Shown here: piece after piece, positions 1 through 10,900 of the stretch | Numbering within the stretch: position 1 is the stretch's first letter | How the letters are laid out: each line of letters starts with the position of its first letter | From: Tupaia tana | Taxonomy: Eukaryota; Chordata; Mammalia; Scandentia; Tupaiidae | Length of the DNA: 64,000 nucleotides | Assembly: GCA_026018925.1 (NCBI GenBank) | Contig: JAKSZU010000002.1 | Span: forward strand, 91,229,475-91,293,474 | Direction: 5' to 3' | Program-made: the position numbers and the translations under genes | The notes under the pieces: generated by a model | Database searches by the model: none | What the model saw: only the letters and a program-made list of their open reading frames with translations | What the model was told of the DNA's origin: nothing

Positions 1-98
1 GGGGCCCAGCCTTGTAGCTTAGTGCTTAGAAGAGCCAGATTCCACATGGCTTTCTGTAGTTCTAATTCCATTCTGGCAGCTTGAAAATACACAAGTAT
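1..98 (+). mobile_element. Old tRNA-SINE head (type C), fragment
   Basis: Begins GGGGCCCAGCCTTGTAGC and continues to AGCTTGAAAATAC. It is similar to the head at 53429 and was cut by a later SINE insertion at 99. Type C here means older copies with a GGATCCCACATGGCC-like head. Confidence 0.6.
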
Positions 99-352
99 CT
101 GGGACCAACAGTTGGTGTAATGGTTATGTCACTGGACTCCCATGTGGTCGACCACGATTCGAGTCCCAGACCCGGTGGCTTAAACTCACACTGGGCACGT
201 GTGCGTGCAGGCCCAAGATCCTGAGAGGAGAATGGAGGAGAAGGGATTGCAGTGTGGCCATCCCCCCCCCCCGGGGGGGGGGGGGAGTGATTTCTTGCTT
301 TCTGTCTCTCTGTCTTTCTGGCAAGTGCAAGCACCCTGTAGCAAAAATCTCT

Positions 353-405
<53 letters not shown>

Positions 406-439
406 AAAGAAAAAGAAAAAAAAGAAAGAAAGAAAGAAG
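99..439 (+). mobile_element. Type A SINE with a 55-A tail and expanded C/G palindrome
   Basis: Flanked by the TSD AAATACACAAGTAT (85-98 and 440-453). The central palindrome has grown to 11 C (262-272) then 13 G (273-285). The tail is about 55 consecutive A (349-403) followed by GAAA-type repeats. The poly-lysine and poly-phenylalanine open frames here are artefacts of the tail. Confidence 0.9.
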
Positions 440-459
440 AAATACACAAGTATGTGTGT

Positions 460-655
460 TCATCAGAGAGAAACAGGAAAAGTGAGATAGCAACCCTCCA
501 TGGGGAATGGTCATGCCACACACCTCCTTCTATTTCTCCTTTTGGGATTTTGAGCATGCACACACATCCACCTGGCATGTTTTCCAAGCCACTGGGTCCA
601 GGACTAAACCACATGCCATGTGGGATCCAGCTGTCTTAATCACCATGTCATGTGC
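460..655 (-). mobile_element. Old tRNA-SINE, antisense
   Basis: The reverse complement shows a diverged head (ATCCCACATGGC-like, 618-640), a body with CCATTCCCCATGGAGG, and a CT-rich end. The young SINE at 99-439 lies directly beside it. Confidence 0.6.
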
Positions 656-691
656 TGACCTGCTGTCATGTTCTTAAAATTACCTAAGAGG

Positions 692-895
692 TGGTCTAGC
701 CACTGTGGTGCAGGCCATGGGTGCTGCTGCATGATACTGGAGCCTGGGGTTTGGACCCCTGATCAAACTGACATGCTCGGTGCACCCTTGGCCGTGGTCA
801 TGATCCTGATTGGCTGGAAGACTTGGGGACAGGACTGGATTGTGGAGACCGTATTGAGGGTACTTGTCTCTAAATAAATGAATAAATAAATAACT
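692..895 (+). mobile_element. Diverged SINE of a second type (type D)
   Basis: GTCTAGCCACTGTGGTGCAG opens a weak tRNA-like head. An unrelated body with GGTCATGATCCTGATTGGCTG ends in a TAAATAAATGAATAAATAAA tail. It shares the phrase 'CCTGACTGGCTGGA/AGG' with the copy at 63222. No clear TSD. Confidence 0.55.
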
Positions 896-904
896 TTTCA
901 AAAG

Positions 905-2130
905 TACCTGGAAGACAAATCAAGGCTGTGTATTGGAAGTCTCTCATGGGAGGAAATGTACATGATAAGAACTGATATAAAGGCATCCTCTGGTCAGAGG
1001 CAGAGCACATGGCCATTTGAAGATACCATTACAATTTACGTTGGCAGGAAAAGGTGTCTCCATCACCTGAGCTGTCAGGTATCTTCCCTGCCTCACACGA
1101 GGAGAGTGCCAAAGGCGTCTCCGTGGGAGGGTGGGGGCCCTCGGTTGGCCAGCGCTGGCCTCCAGCTAGCACACAGAAGAGAAGGAGCCATGGCGAGCCC
1201 TTCTCAGTGGCGGCTGCCCTAGCAGCAGTAGCAGCAGCTCATATAACAAATGTTTCATGACGAATGCAAACAAAAGCCAGCTCTGAAATTCCAGCCCCGC
1301 TACATCCAAGCCAGTCAAAATGCAGAACCACCCGGGTCGAGTTTTTTCCCTCTCTAAATAAGTTCCAGATGAGCCGTGGTGTTGGGGCTGCCGGGATCTC
1401 CTGCACTCACTCAGGAAGCTGTTTTTAAAGCCCAGACTGAAAAGGAAAGCCAGCCAGTGAGAAAACAAACTCAAAGAAAACACCAAGGCACAGGTGTGTG
1501 TGTGTAGGGGGTGGTCCCCAGCCAGGCGTTCCCCCTGGAATGAGGCTGGAGCTGGGAACTGGTTACCTTCTCAGAGGCCCAGAAGGAAGAGTATTCTTGC
1601 CTGCACAGGGACCGTGTTCCAGTGTGGCCTCGTGTCTGCGATGGCTCTGGTCACAGCTAAGCACTGCAGCCATGGACCAGTACCAGTCGCAACTGCTATG
1701 ATGAGATAAGGGGAGAAATGGAGAATAAGAATTCTGAAATGTTTATGCCAATTTGACATGGCCACAATCATTTTTATAATGACTCATTTTTATTGTGGTT
1801 ACAAAAGTATCAATCAGATGAATTGGGGGTGAAACCTGGTGGTTGTTGAGAAGCCTCACTACAGATTCTCCTGCTGGTTTGGGCTGCCCAGGGTAACGAG
1901 TTGGAAGGCCATCCAGTCACCAAGACCACTCCTGAGGCATTTTGGGCCACATGAGGTGCCCTGTTTTTCCATGTGGCTTTGCTTTCTTGGTTCCAGTCTC
2001 AAATATATGCTGCTCCATAGCCATGGCCAAACACCCAAACTTAAGAGAGATGCCATGGCCCCATTGCAGAAGTGCACACTGGACGCTGCTGGGCAGACTG
2101 AGGCCACAGAGGAGGCCTGGGGTTGATTCT
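905..2130. other. Non-repetitive intronic DNA
   Basis: No recognised repeat. The part at about 1150-1480, with CAGCAGTAGCAGCAGCTCAT and GC-richer composition than its surroundings, looks like single-copy sequence and may be constrained; see findings. Short open frames here have no coding signature I recognise. Confidence 0.4.
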
Positions 2131-2141
2131 CAGCTCACCCT

Positions 2142-2245
2142 AAAAGCCAGGTATTGTGACACGTGCCTATAATCCCAGTGATTTAGGATGCTGAGGAAGG
2201 AGGATTACAACACAGCAAGACCCTGCCTAGAACACGACACACACA
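2142..2245 (+). mobile_element. 7SL-derived (Alu/B1-like) SINE monomer, internally deleted
   Basis: GCCTATAATCCCAGTGATTT and GAGGAAGGAGGATTAC match the 5' domain of 7SL-derived SINEs (cf. CCTGTAATCCCAGCACTTT). It then jumps to CAGCAAGACCCTG, so the middle block is missing. An ACAC-rich tail follows. Confidence 0.65.
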
Positions 2246-2310
2246 TACGCACACGTACATACACGTTCTACACACAAAATCATATGGTACTTTGAAATTG
2301 CCACCAACTT

Positions 2311-2445
2311 CCAGCAGGTGGCATGGTAGTTAAGGGCGCTGGAACCCCACATGGCCGACCGCAGTTGGAGTCCCGGATCTGGCAATTTGCTCTCTCACTT
2401 TCCCTCACTCTCTCTATTTGTCCCTCTTCAAATTAAAATAAATAT
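2311..2445 (+). mobile_element. Short tRNA-SINE (type B)
   Basis: Type B copies have the head CCAGCAGGTGGCATGGTGGT and run directly into a CTTGCTTTCTCACTTTCCCT tract and an AAATAAATA tail, lacking the AGGAGAATGG block and C/G palindrome. This one ends in ATTAAAATAAATA and is followed at once by a type A copy. Confidence 0.8.
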
Positions 2446-2720
2446 GGGTCCAACAGTTGGCATAATGGCTATGTCACTGGACTGCCATGTAGTCAACCAT
2501 CGTTCAAGTCCCAGACCCAGTGGCGTAAACTCACACGAGTCGTTTGTGCATGATCCCAAGATCCCAAGAGGAGAATGGAGGAGAAGGGATTGTGGCGTGG
2601 CTATTCCCCCTGGAGATGTGATTTCTCCCTTTCCGTTGCTCTGTCTCTCTCTGTCTTTCTGGCGAGCACATATGCCCTATAGCAAAAAACTCTCCAAAAA
2701 TAAATAAATAAATAAATAAA
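2446..2720 (+). mobile_element. Type A SINE inserted in the tail of the preceding type B copy
   Basis: Head GGGTCCAACAGTTGGCATA, moderately diverged. The tail is (TAAA)n. It sits exactly at the A-rich end of 2311-2445, suggesting tail-targeted insertion. Confidence 0.85.
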
Positions 2721-2814
2721 GTTACATAAAATAATTTTAAATAAAAATAAATTGCCTTCCTAAAACTGGTTCCTTTTTGTTTATCTGTTTATCTCTTTCA
2801 TGAGTTAGAGACAC

Positions 2815-2819
<5 letters not shown>

Positions 2820-2849
<30 letters not shown>
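2820..2849. repeat. (GA)n microsatellite
   Basis: Roughly 15 GA units in an intronic stretch, near the tail of a decayed SINE-like sequence (TTAGAGACACAGAGACAG). Confidence 0.8.
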
Positions 2850-2851
<2 letters not shown>

Positions 2852-2933
2852 AAACCTTGAGAAGTGGCATTTTTAGAACAGTACCTTCACAGTCCGGAAA
2901 AAGCACCTTAGACTTAACATTGGCTCACTTCTT

Positions 2934-3201
2934 TTTTTTTTTGAGAGGTTTTTGCAATAGGGCGCGTGCGCTCGCCAGACAAACAGAGAGAGAGAGAGAG
3001 AGAAACAGAAAGCGAGAAATCACCCCCCAGGGGGGATGGCCACGCCGCAATCCCTTCTCCTCCATTCTCCTCTCGGGATCTTGGGCACGCACGCACATGC
3101 GCCCAGCGTGAGTTTTAAGCCACCGGGTTCGGGACGCGAACCGCTGTCAACTACGTGGGAGTTCAGCGACATAGCCATTACGCTAACTGCTGGTCCCCCA
3201 G
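2934..3201 (-). mobile_element. Type A SINE, antisense
   Basis: TSD CATTGGYTCACTTCTT (2918-2933 and 3202-3217, one C/T difference). Short T-run at the left end and a (GAGA) tract of about 25 bases. Head ends at TGCTGGTCCCCC. Confidence 0.9.
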
Positions 3202-3228
3202 CATTGGTTCACTTCTTCATCACAGGTT

Positions 3229-3688
3229 TGTTAGGTAATATCGTGGGTTGAATTGTGTCCTTCCAAAATTTGTTGAAGTCTTAATCCCCTCTACCTGTGA
3301 AGACAACCTTATTTGGAAATAGGCACTTTGTAGATGTAATCAAATAGAGATGATATCATACTGGGCAAGCATAAGCCTTAAATCAAATGACATGTGTCCT
3401 TAAAAGAGGGAGACTGGACCTAAGGAAGAAGGCCATGTGAAGACACAGTAGAAATTAGAATTAAGCTGCCACAGCCAAGGAACACCACGGACTGTGGGCA
3501 ACCACCAGAAGCTAAAAGACAAGGGATGATTAAAAGACAAAGGAGGATTCTTCCCTGGAGGGGAGCAGGACCCTGCCATGACATTGATTTTGGACTTCTA
3601 GTCTCCAGAACTGGGACAGAATACACGTCTGTTGTTTTAAGCCTTCTAGTTTGTGTTTGTCGTGGCAGCCCTGGGAAACTCATGCAGG
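3229..3688 (+). mobile_element. MLT1-type (MaLR) solo LTR
   Basis: Starts TGTTAGGTAATATCGTGGGTTG and contains GACAACCTTATTTGGAAATA, GCCATGTGAAGACACAG, GGACTTCTAGTCTCCAGAAC and a GGCAGCCCTGGGAAACTCAT end. These are hallmark phrases of MLT1 LTRs, ancient non-autonomous retroviral-like elements of mammals. No internal coding region. Confidence 0.85.
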
Positions 3689-3708
3689 TAGAAATTCTCT
3701 ACATCCCA

Positions 3709-3973
3709 GGACCAGCAGTTGGCACAGTGACTATGTCGCTCAACACCCATGTAGTAAACCGCAGTTTGAGTCTCAGACCTGGTGACTTAAACTCATGCCA
3801 GGCACTTGTGTGTGCGTGCCCAAGATCCCACAAGGAGAATGGAGAAGGGATTGCAGCGTGACCATCCCCCCCTAGGAGGTGATTTCTTGCTTTCTGTCTC
3901 TCTGTCTTTCTGGCGAGCACACGCGCCCTATAGCAAAAACCTCTCCCAAAAGAAAAGAAAGAAAGAAAGGAAG
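3709..3973 (+). mobile_element. Type A SINE beside the MLT1 3' end
   Basis: TSD GAAATTCTCTACAT at 3691-3704 and 3974-3987. Tail (GAAA)n. Palindrome reduced to CCCCCCTAGGAGG. Confidence 0.9.
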
Positions 3974-4300
3974 AGAAATTCTCTACATTCCTATTCCCAT
4001 TTGAAGACTCCATGATAATAAGATTTGCCCACATTCAAAGCAGTCAGCAGATTCTGGATGTGAACAAAAGCCTTTGGCTTCAACGATGAGCACTGTCCTC
4101 TGGCCAGTTTGTCCCTCATTGTTGGAGGAAAGAATTAGGGTAAAAAAGAGATACATAACATTTGGGGAAAGCTAAAGAAGTAATTTTACAGTGAGACAAG
4201 GAAATATTCTGGGCCCACTGGAGTTTTATTTTGAAGAATGTCAATGACAATGGCAAATACTCAGAAAAATAATTATTGAAAAATCAGACTCAGTATTATA

Positions 4301-4381
4301 TTGGGTTGTCAGAAAAGTCATGACCTATTTTTTCTATGTTTTTCTATGCAAAAATACATCATGACTTTTCTGATGACCCGG
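4301..4381 (+). mobile_element. Mariner-like miniature inverted-repeat element (copy 1)
   Basis: An 81-bp element with ~25-bp imperfect terminal inverted repeats: left TTGGGTTGTCAGAAAAGTCA; right, read backwards, CCGGGTCATCAGAAAAGTCA. It is flanked by TA on both sides (4299-4300 and 4382-4383), as expected for Tc1/mariner insertion. The whole element is nearly palindromic and has no room for a transposase. Structurally parallel to human MADE1 but with a different sequence. Confidence 0.8.
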
Positions 4382-4554
4382 TATTTATGTTATACAATAT
4401 GTATACGTGTTAAAGTACACACAAAGTATACTTTAGAGAAAGAACAGAACACTAAAAGAAAAGCCATTGTTAATTATGGTTGTGGATTTTGCATAGTTTT
4501 CTTTTCTCCTTTAGATTTTTTGTTTGTTTTTTCTGCCCCCCTCTCATCCCCCTT

Positions 4555-4645
4555 TTTAAAGCCAGGATCTTACTATGCTGTGATCCTCCTGACTCATCCT
4601 CTCCAAATGACCAAGATTACAGGCTCACCCCACAACGGCCAGCCT
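4555..4645 (-). mobile_element. 7SL-derived (Alu/B1-like) SINE monomer, antisense
   Basis: The reverse complement reads GTGAGCCTGTAATCTTGGTC, then GAGTCAGGAGGATCACAG and AGTAAGATCCTGGCTTT, matching the 5' monomer of Alu-type SINEs with a deletion in the middle. Confidence 0.6.
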
Positions 4646-4869
4646 CTCAGCAGGACCGGGAATCCAGTCAGGCTTCCCATGTGCCCCCAGCCTGCAGAAC
4701 ACAGGCTCTTAGCACACCCACTGCAGCTGGGCCAACTTGTCTATAGTCTCTACCTTTCCTGAGGTAAATATGTGCCACAGGTAGCCACGAGTACTGGGTA
4801 CGGGCCATGTCCAGCCACTACGCTGTGTGAGATACACAGGTACCCTAACGGAGTGGTTCGGCAAGCTGA

Positions 4870-4995
4870 AAGTTTTATTCCTATTCCACAAAGCAGGGAA
4901 CACACACCGACAGGCTAAGAACTGTGCCTAAGGTCTCACGGTTGATGAGAGGCTGAACCTGCCAACTCCAAACCCTTTACCTCCAAACCACCACT
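4870..4995 (-). mobile_element. MIR fragment, antisense
   Basis: GGCTAAGAACTGTGCCTAAG GTCTCACGGTTGATGAGAGG follows the MIR core order (gaggttaag...cttgcccaaggtcacacagc) in antisense orientation. Confidence 0.6.
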
Positions 4996-5525
4996 CTTAA
5001 TGGCGTCTTCTATTTTCATGATCAGAAACAAAAGAGGGTGAAAAGAGTGACTAATTGAGCTGTGAGGAAATAAGGAGACATTATCACCAGTGCCCCTTTG
5101 GGCAAGGCTCACTCTCTGGGTTGCTGGTGCTCTCTATCCTCAGTTGTTCATGTGACATGAAGGAATCATCGTTTTTAACCATTTACCACAGAGGCAGGGC
5201 CCAAGGCTGACACCTAGCAGCTGCCATGAATACCATCAATCAGAAGTTGTGAATGGCTCTCCTTCTCTAATTCTTTTCTTCCCTCTGGTTCCCCTACCTG
5301 GCAGAGATTTGAGAATACCATGCAACTCTCAGTTACTCGTCGAACATGTCTGGGACACGTACCTGGAAATGCCTACCTGGGTGACCAGATGTCCTATTCC
5401 TCTGGTCCCCAGATTTGAATGTTAATTAGGCATAAGAAAAAATAAAAGTAATCGTTCTCATATCCATGCAGCCCTGAGCCCTGGCAATGCAAATAACTTA
5501 AACCTACCTTAGCTGTAACAAAGGT
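4996..5525. other. Unassigned intronic DNA
   Basis: No gene or confident repeat recognised. GGTGACCAGATGTCC at about 5380 resembles a phrase common in old mammalian repeats but is too short to name. Confidence 0.3.
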
Positions 5526-5538
5526 AAATAAGTTTTTT

Positions 5539-5569
5539 TTTGTTGTTGTTGTTTTTTGTTTTTTGTTTT

Positions 5570-5604
<35 letters not shown>

Positions 5605-5666
5605 TTGAACCACGGTCGACTACGTGGGAGTCCAGCGACATAGCCATTACGCTAACTGCTGGTCCC
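5539..5666 (-). mobile_element. Head-only tRNA-SINE truncated at the B box
   Basis: Only about 60 bases of tRNA-like head are present (5608-5666). Read on the minus strand it runs from GGGACCAGCAGTTAGCGTA to GGTTC and then directly into poly(A) with (AC)n and A-rich repeats (5539-5607). The whole body is absent, including palindrome and pyrimidine tract. The TSD AATAAGTTTTT is at 5527-5537 and 5667-5677, so it is an independent retroposition, not a later deletion within a longer copy. Confidence 0.8.
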
Positions 5667-5679
5667 AATAAGTTTTTAA

Positions 5680-7220
5680 ATAGAGTACCGAAGCTAGATT
5701 TACTCTATTCATTTATTATGTAATTTCACCATAGCATGTTAATTTTCATTTGTCTTGAGTTTTTGTTTCCAGTATTTCCATGTGATTTTCGCTTGTATTA
5801 TTTGTCATTTTTCCTACAGGATACTTCCAGATACCAGTAGATGAGCATTGTAGAATGAATCCCTTATTTGTTACATAGTTCCGTGATTGAAAGGCCTTCG
5901 ATCCAGCCCACCTCTAGCATCCGTGTTACTTAAACAGGTGTATTGTTTCTCCGGGTGCTAACTTTTGTTAACTCAGTAGGACAGCTTTTTAAGGGCTCAG
6001 AAACATCCTGGTAAAGACTCCCAATATCTCTCCTTACAGGATTCTGTCTTCATGATCTGAGTGCATTTTCTCTCCCATCCGACTATGATATACTCTATTG
6101 AAAACATTCTTAGGCCCAATGAATGGATTGTGTGAGATGTCTCTTTTACAGACAACTGCTCTGGAAGATAGTCTTGGGCATTCTTAGAAGAGCCTGGGTT
6201 GGTGTCTGTGGTACAGAAATGCAGTCTTCCTTAATTTAATGTAAGCAAAGTCACCCTTCCCAGCTAGGTCATTTATTTCATGAACATTGATAATCACACT
6301 GACTATGGACCAGTCAGCGTTGTGAGGCTTTATGGACAAAAATGGATTTAACAGTTATGAGACTTGTCTCTGTTTCTGTCTTCCTCCTTGCCTGGGGCCT
6401 CTTGCTAACCATTGCTGGCCCCCTATACTCCTTTCTAGAAGGGACTTAACCCAACTGGTTTAATAGTGGGCAAAGAAAGCTTCCTCTTAGACCTCTGACC
6501 AAGCGAGCTATAGCTAAAACGTCCTGCAGTAGAGCAGAGGCCAAAGACACCAAGAGAGGAGCATAAATCTAGACAGTTTAGTTTAGCTAACAAGCCCTAA
6601 CTGACCTCTCTAGGTTCCTTGCCAAGGAAAAGACCCACAACTGGTTGGGCTACCTTTTGTCCTCTTGCCTGTGCCCTTTGCTCTTCTGGAGGCTGTTCCC
6701 TCTCCTCCAGGGAGCATCCTGTACCAGGCCTCCATTCAGTAATGAAGACTTTCCATCGCAATAGAGAGTATTTGATCATGGTCTCTGGTCATAAAATGCA
6801 CGCACTACAGTTTAGGTGCCTTTTCATTGCTTCCTCTTTCTACAGCTGGGGACAAATGGAAATTCTCTTGGGCAGCCTCTTACTCCATATTTCCAGATGG
6901 GTTCCCCTACTTTATACCTGCCTCTGAACTGCCATACCCCTCTGTGGCATCCCACACCCTAAATACCCTCTCCATGGTAATAGCCCTTGTCACCGAAACC
7001 ATCCTCCCACAAAATGTGTGTCTTATGTCCCACTCCATCAGAACCATAATAGATTATTTTAGGACAGTGAATGAATTAGCAGCTAGCAATAACACAATTT
7101 GTCCTGTCCAGGTGGATTCATAATAGTAATGATAACAGTAACCCTAGAATAGTGCTCTTACATAGTAGGTATAATACAAATTTGAATTAATATTAAATGC
7201 ATGTGCTATGATAAATATTT
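5680..7220. other. Unassigned, apparently single-copy intronic DNA
   Basis: 1.5 kb without SINEs, LTRs or recognisable LINE sequence, and without coding signature. Confidence 0.35.
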
Positions 7221-7224
7221 TATG

Positions 7225-7320
7225 TGAACTACTTAATGTAATCTTACAGTTACATAGTTTTATTATTCGCATCCTACAGGTGAGGAAACTGAAGATTAAA
7301 GAGACACATCACTATTTTAT
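7225..7320 (-). mobile_element. MIR fragment, antisense
   Basis: CATCCTACAGGTGAGGAAACTGAAGATTAAAGAGAC follows the MIR core (ccattttacagatgaggaaactgaggc) in antisense orientation. Confidence 0.65.
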
Positions 7321-7463
7321 GAGAGGCTTCCTTAAAAAAGGAATCATTCAGTAGTTTTTTTTTTTTTAATATGCATACTGGTAACTGTTTTAAAGAACTT
7401 TTTAGAAGAACTATGTTACTTTAGTCATCTATATTTGGTGCATTGAAAATACAGGGAGGTGAT

Positions 7464-7730
7464 GGGAACCAGCAGTTAGCGTAATGGCTATGTCGCTGGA
7501 CTCCCACATAGTCGACCGCGGTTCGCGTCTCGGACCCGGTGGCTTACAACTCACGCTGGGCGCGTGTGCGTGCGTGCCCAGGATCCCGAGAGGAGAATGG
7601 AGGAGAAGGGATTGCGGCGTGACCATCCCCCCTGGGGGGTGATTTCTCGCTTTCTGTCTCTATGTCTCTCTCTGTCTGTCTGGCGAGCGCACGCACCCTA
7701 TAGCGAAAAACCTCTCCAAAAAAAAAAAAA
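7464..7730 (+). mobile_element. Young type A SINE
   Basis: TSD AAATACAGGGAGGTGAT, at 7447-7463 and 7731-7747. Canonical palindrome CCCCCCTGGGGGG. The B box has GCG instead of GAG (GGTTCGCGTC), a variant shared with the copies at 23722, 28337, 50346 and 51161, which suggests a subfamily. Confidence 0.92.
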
Positions 7731-7864
7731 AAATACAGGGAGGTGATAGGAACTCCTGTTGGCCCTTCGGTGGGTCCATTATTTTCTATCTTTGGCACTT
7801 CTCTTCATTAATCACATTAGCAATGTGGGCGGGGGTGAATTCTTGGCTGCCCCGGGTGTGGTGA

Positions 7865-7950
7865 TAAGCTCTATACCTTGGTAGGTTGTCCTAGGCCACA
7901 CAGCTCCAAGATTCAGAACCAGACATGGCCAGTGCACCAATCTGCTGCCT
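7865..7950 (-). mobile_element. MIR fragment, antisense
   Basis: TTGTCCTAGGCCACACAGCT CCAAGATTCAGAACCAGAC matches the MIR stretch 'ggtcacacagct..gggattcgaacc'. Confidence 0.55.
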
Positions 7951-10900
7951 ATGGTATAACAGGATCCTCAGTTGGGGTCTAAAACTCCACTTCAAGGGAA
8001 GATGCTGTTAATGGTGGGTGTCCAGGCATGAGCCACGCTACCGAGAATGAGAGTGTTTTTTGCAGAAGGGTGGATTTTCAGTAGTACTTTTCCTTTTCCC
8101 AGCCTGTTAGACCCTTTACACAACAACCTGCTCTGCCCACAGCAAAGACCTGAAGTCTGCCACATGGTTTTCAGGGAACCCTTAAACTGGCCTGTCACCA
8201 TGTGGGTGCCTTCTTTTCTCCTGGGAAACAGGATTTTTAGATTTTTCCCAGGTGCTCCCAGCCCCCGGAACAATAAGCATCGCTGTCTAGATGTCAGGCC
8301 AGCTTGCTGTCCGCCCTCCCCTTCCAAGAGCTGGGCCCTGTGTGAAGCCAGTTTGCTAACAATAAGCCTGTCCGGAGGACGGCTTACACCATGAACAGTA
8401 AGCTCCGTGGGCGTGAGCCTGGACACGGACAGCTGTGATCTCAGGAGGAGTCTCGAGTTGGCAACCTGTCAGAACCAGCCCCGTAGACGGAGGGCAGCCA
8501 TCTTCTTTAGAGCCAGAATATAGTGCTGACACTCCAAGTGGTGATGAAGTCTTGTGTTTGCTCAGGGTGATTTCTGGCTCTGCCACACTTCTAGATTTCC
8601 ACATTATAGCACAGAATAGTGTTTGCCTAAGGATAATAGGGCATGTGAGTTGGTTCCTGGCATCAACCATGGAAGATTAGCTTACTTCCACCAACCCAGA
8701 ATCAGCCCCAGTGGCTATCACGAAAGACCACACAACTCCCTGAGTGTCTATAAGTAGATACTAAACCACATGTGTTATTAGTCTTGATCTTAGACCATAT
8801 TATTATTAACTTTGCTTTGGTTGAAAACGGGCCCCATCATATTGTTAAAATAGAGTTTCACAGCCTTAAAGTGACTAGGGTACGTCACTTTTAAGATGTT
8901 TTTCCAAAAGAAAATGTTAAATCCCAAATACATTTTTGGCCGAATGGTTGGTTTTAATGGTCCAGAGTCAAAAACTGTAACTTAATTCCTCGTAAAACTT
9001 AAATCAATTTCATGAGAGTTCTGCTAAACAGTTCCCTCTGTTCAGCCTAAGATTTCTACTAGTGCTTAATCCTCAAAAGTACTAGTATATTCTTTTAAAA
9101 TGTCAATGTTTTTCCATGTCAAAAAAAAAAAAAATCTGCTGTCAGTATCTGACTTCTGTTGACATACAGTAGCTTATGTGTGGCCTCAATTATGGTATTG
9201 TGGTCATGGTTTCTCATTTTCTCTCACCCTCTTTCGCCTTAGTAACGGTGAGGAAACACTGTCCAAGTGGTGATCTGAACAGCAGGCTGGGCACTGATGG
9301 TCCTCAACATCTGTACTTTCCTACGTTACTACGTTTTGCTTTTTCAGTGGTGATGAGGGTCGGTGGGAGTGTTATCAGACATACATGTCTATAGGCCGAG
9401 CTTCATATTCAGTATGACTAGTGCCATCTGTGTGTCATCCAGCCGTGGGATTTATTGGTGAAATGGCATCTGCTGCATGCCTGTGGCTCCAGCTTAATAC
9501 CACCAGAGACAAGAATGCTGGGCCTAGCTGAAAGGCGGGGACGCATCTGGAGAGTTCCTAAAAAAGATCCAAGTCATTTTCAAGTTTGCTTCCTAATGTG
9601 CTCAGCCAGTCTCATGTTTTGAGCAGAAATAGCCAAAACTTCTTCCAATAACACGTGCTTTGGATATCAGATGAATCTGGGGCAGGAAACACTTGCAAAA
9701 AAAAGAATCCACCCCAAAGAAGAAGGCCAAGATGCCAGCATCAAAGGCTTGGTGTGTTGTTTTGTTTAATGAAAGTGAGAAGTATCTCACCCCATGCAGT
9801 GCACACAGTGCTGAAGTCATCAATGTCTCAACTGCGAGCCAAGCTGTTTAAGTTGATAAGTATTGTTTTTTTTTATTAGGGATGTGGCTAATCTAGCACT
9901 GTTTTTATAATCTAGTCCTATTTTCAGATGCAGAGAGATTTTGGAATTCTGAAGTTGAGTCCCAGGACAGGGACTTGCTTCCAAGAGTGGACGTGTGGAC
10001 AGGCATTCCTGGCTGTTAGGGATATCATTAGCTATTTGAGGCTCAAAACCTGTGTATTTCAAGTTCATCTTTTTTTTTTGTTTTTTTTTTAATGAAACTG
10101 GTTTGTTTTGAGAGGTGCTTCTACATTCCTTATTTTTCCATACAATTCCTTTCTGTTTTTTAGTAAATATCCATTTTTACTAAAGACACAAAGATCCATG
10201 GCAGTAAGGGGAAGGGATTGCTTTGGTCCACAGGTCCTATTTAGTGTAACAAACATGTTTTTGAACACCAACAACTTGCCCAACCTGCCACATACAGGAA
10301 AATAGAAAGTAGAACAATGCTTGTTGGGACCATAGGATCCTAATGGCACTGCTTACAGGCTGGTTCTCTCACCCCCCAGGGAGGTGGTCGGGGGGGGGGG
10401 TTGCCAGGAAGCCCCAGATAATCATAGAGGAGTGTTGGTATCTCACACATTGAGCAATTCTCTCCTGGGGTTGAAAGCCAAAGTTTAAAACCAATAAAAA
10501 AAATCTCTGAGAGAAGGTAGCAGGGTCTCAGGAACAAGGCAACCCCCTTCTGCTTCTCTGTTTTCTGTAATCATTTTGCAGGATTTCATGTTTTATTTAC
10601 TTAAAGGGAGACAGATTACTCTGTAGTGCCACCATTTTGCCAGCCACTCAAATTGGAAAACTTCAGGTCTTTTTTATTACAACTGAAAAGAGTTATCCCG
10701 TAGAAAATCTGCTTGGGAACACTGGAAATTCTCCCAGCTCACCATCAAGAGCACAGATGCCAGATTACTGGGTGCCAGACATGTGTCTGTCCATGACTAT
10801 TGTTTCCTGCAGGGCATGGTTAAGAAACACTCAGTAGAGAAGTGGAAAGAGATTTTCCTTGTATCCAGACAACATGGCTCTATTGTACATAGAACAGACA

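Noticed and set aside
199-639. Open frames with poly-lysine or poly-phenylalanine on either strand
   Set aside because: They are translations of the SINE poly(A) tail.
2295-2756. AAATTGCC at 2295-2302 and 2749-2756 as a TSD enclosing two SINEs
   Set aside because: Eight bases only, and the left copy is separated from the SINE start by 8 bases, so it may be chance.
3229-3688. Possible endogenous retrovirus with genes
   Set aside because: It is an MLT1 LTR alone; no gag, pol or env-like frames lie nearby.
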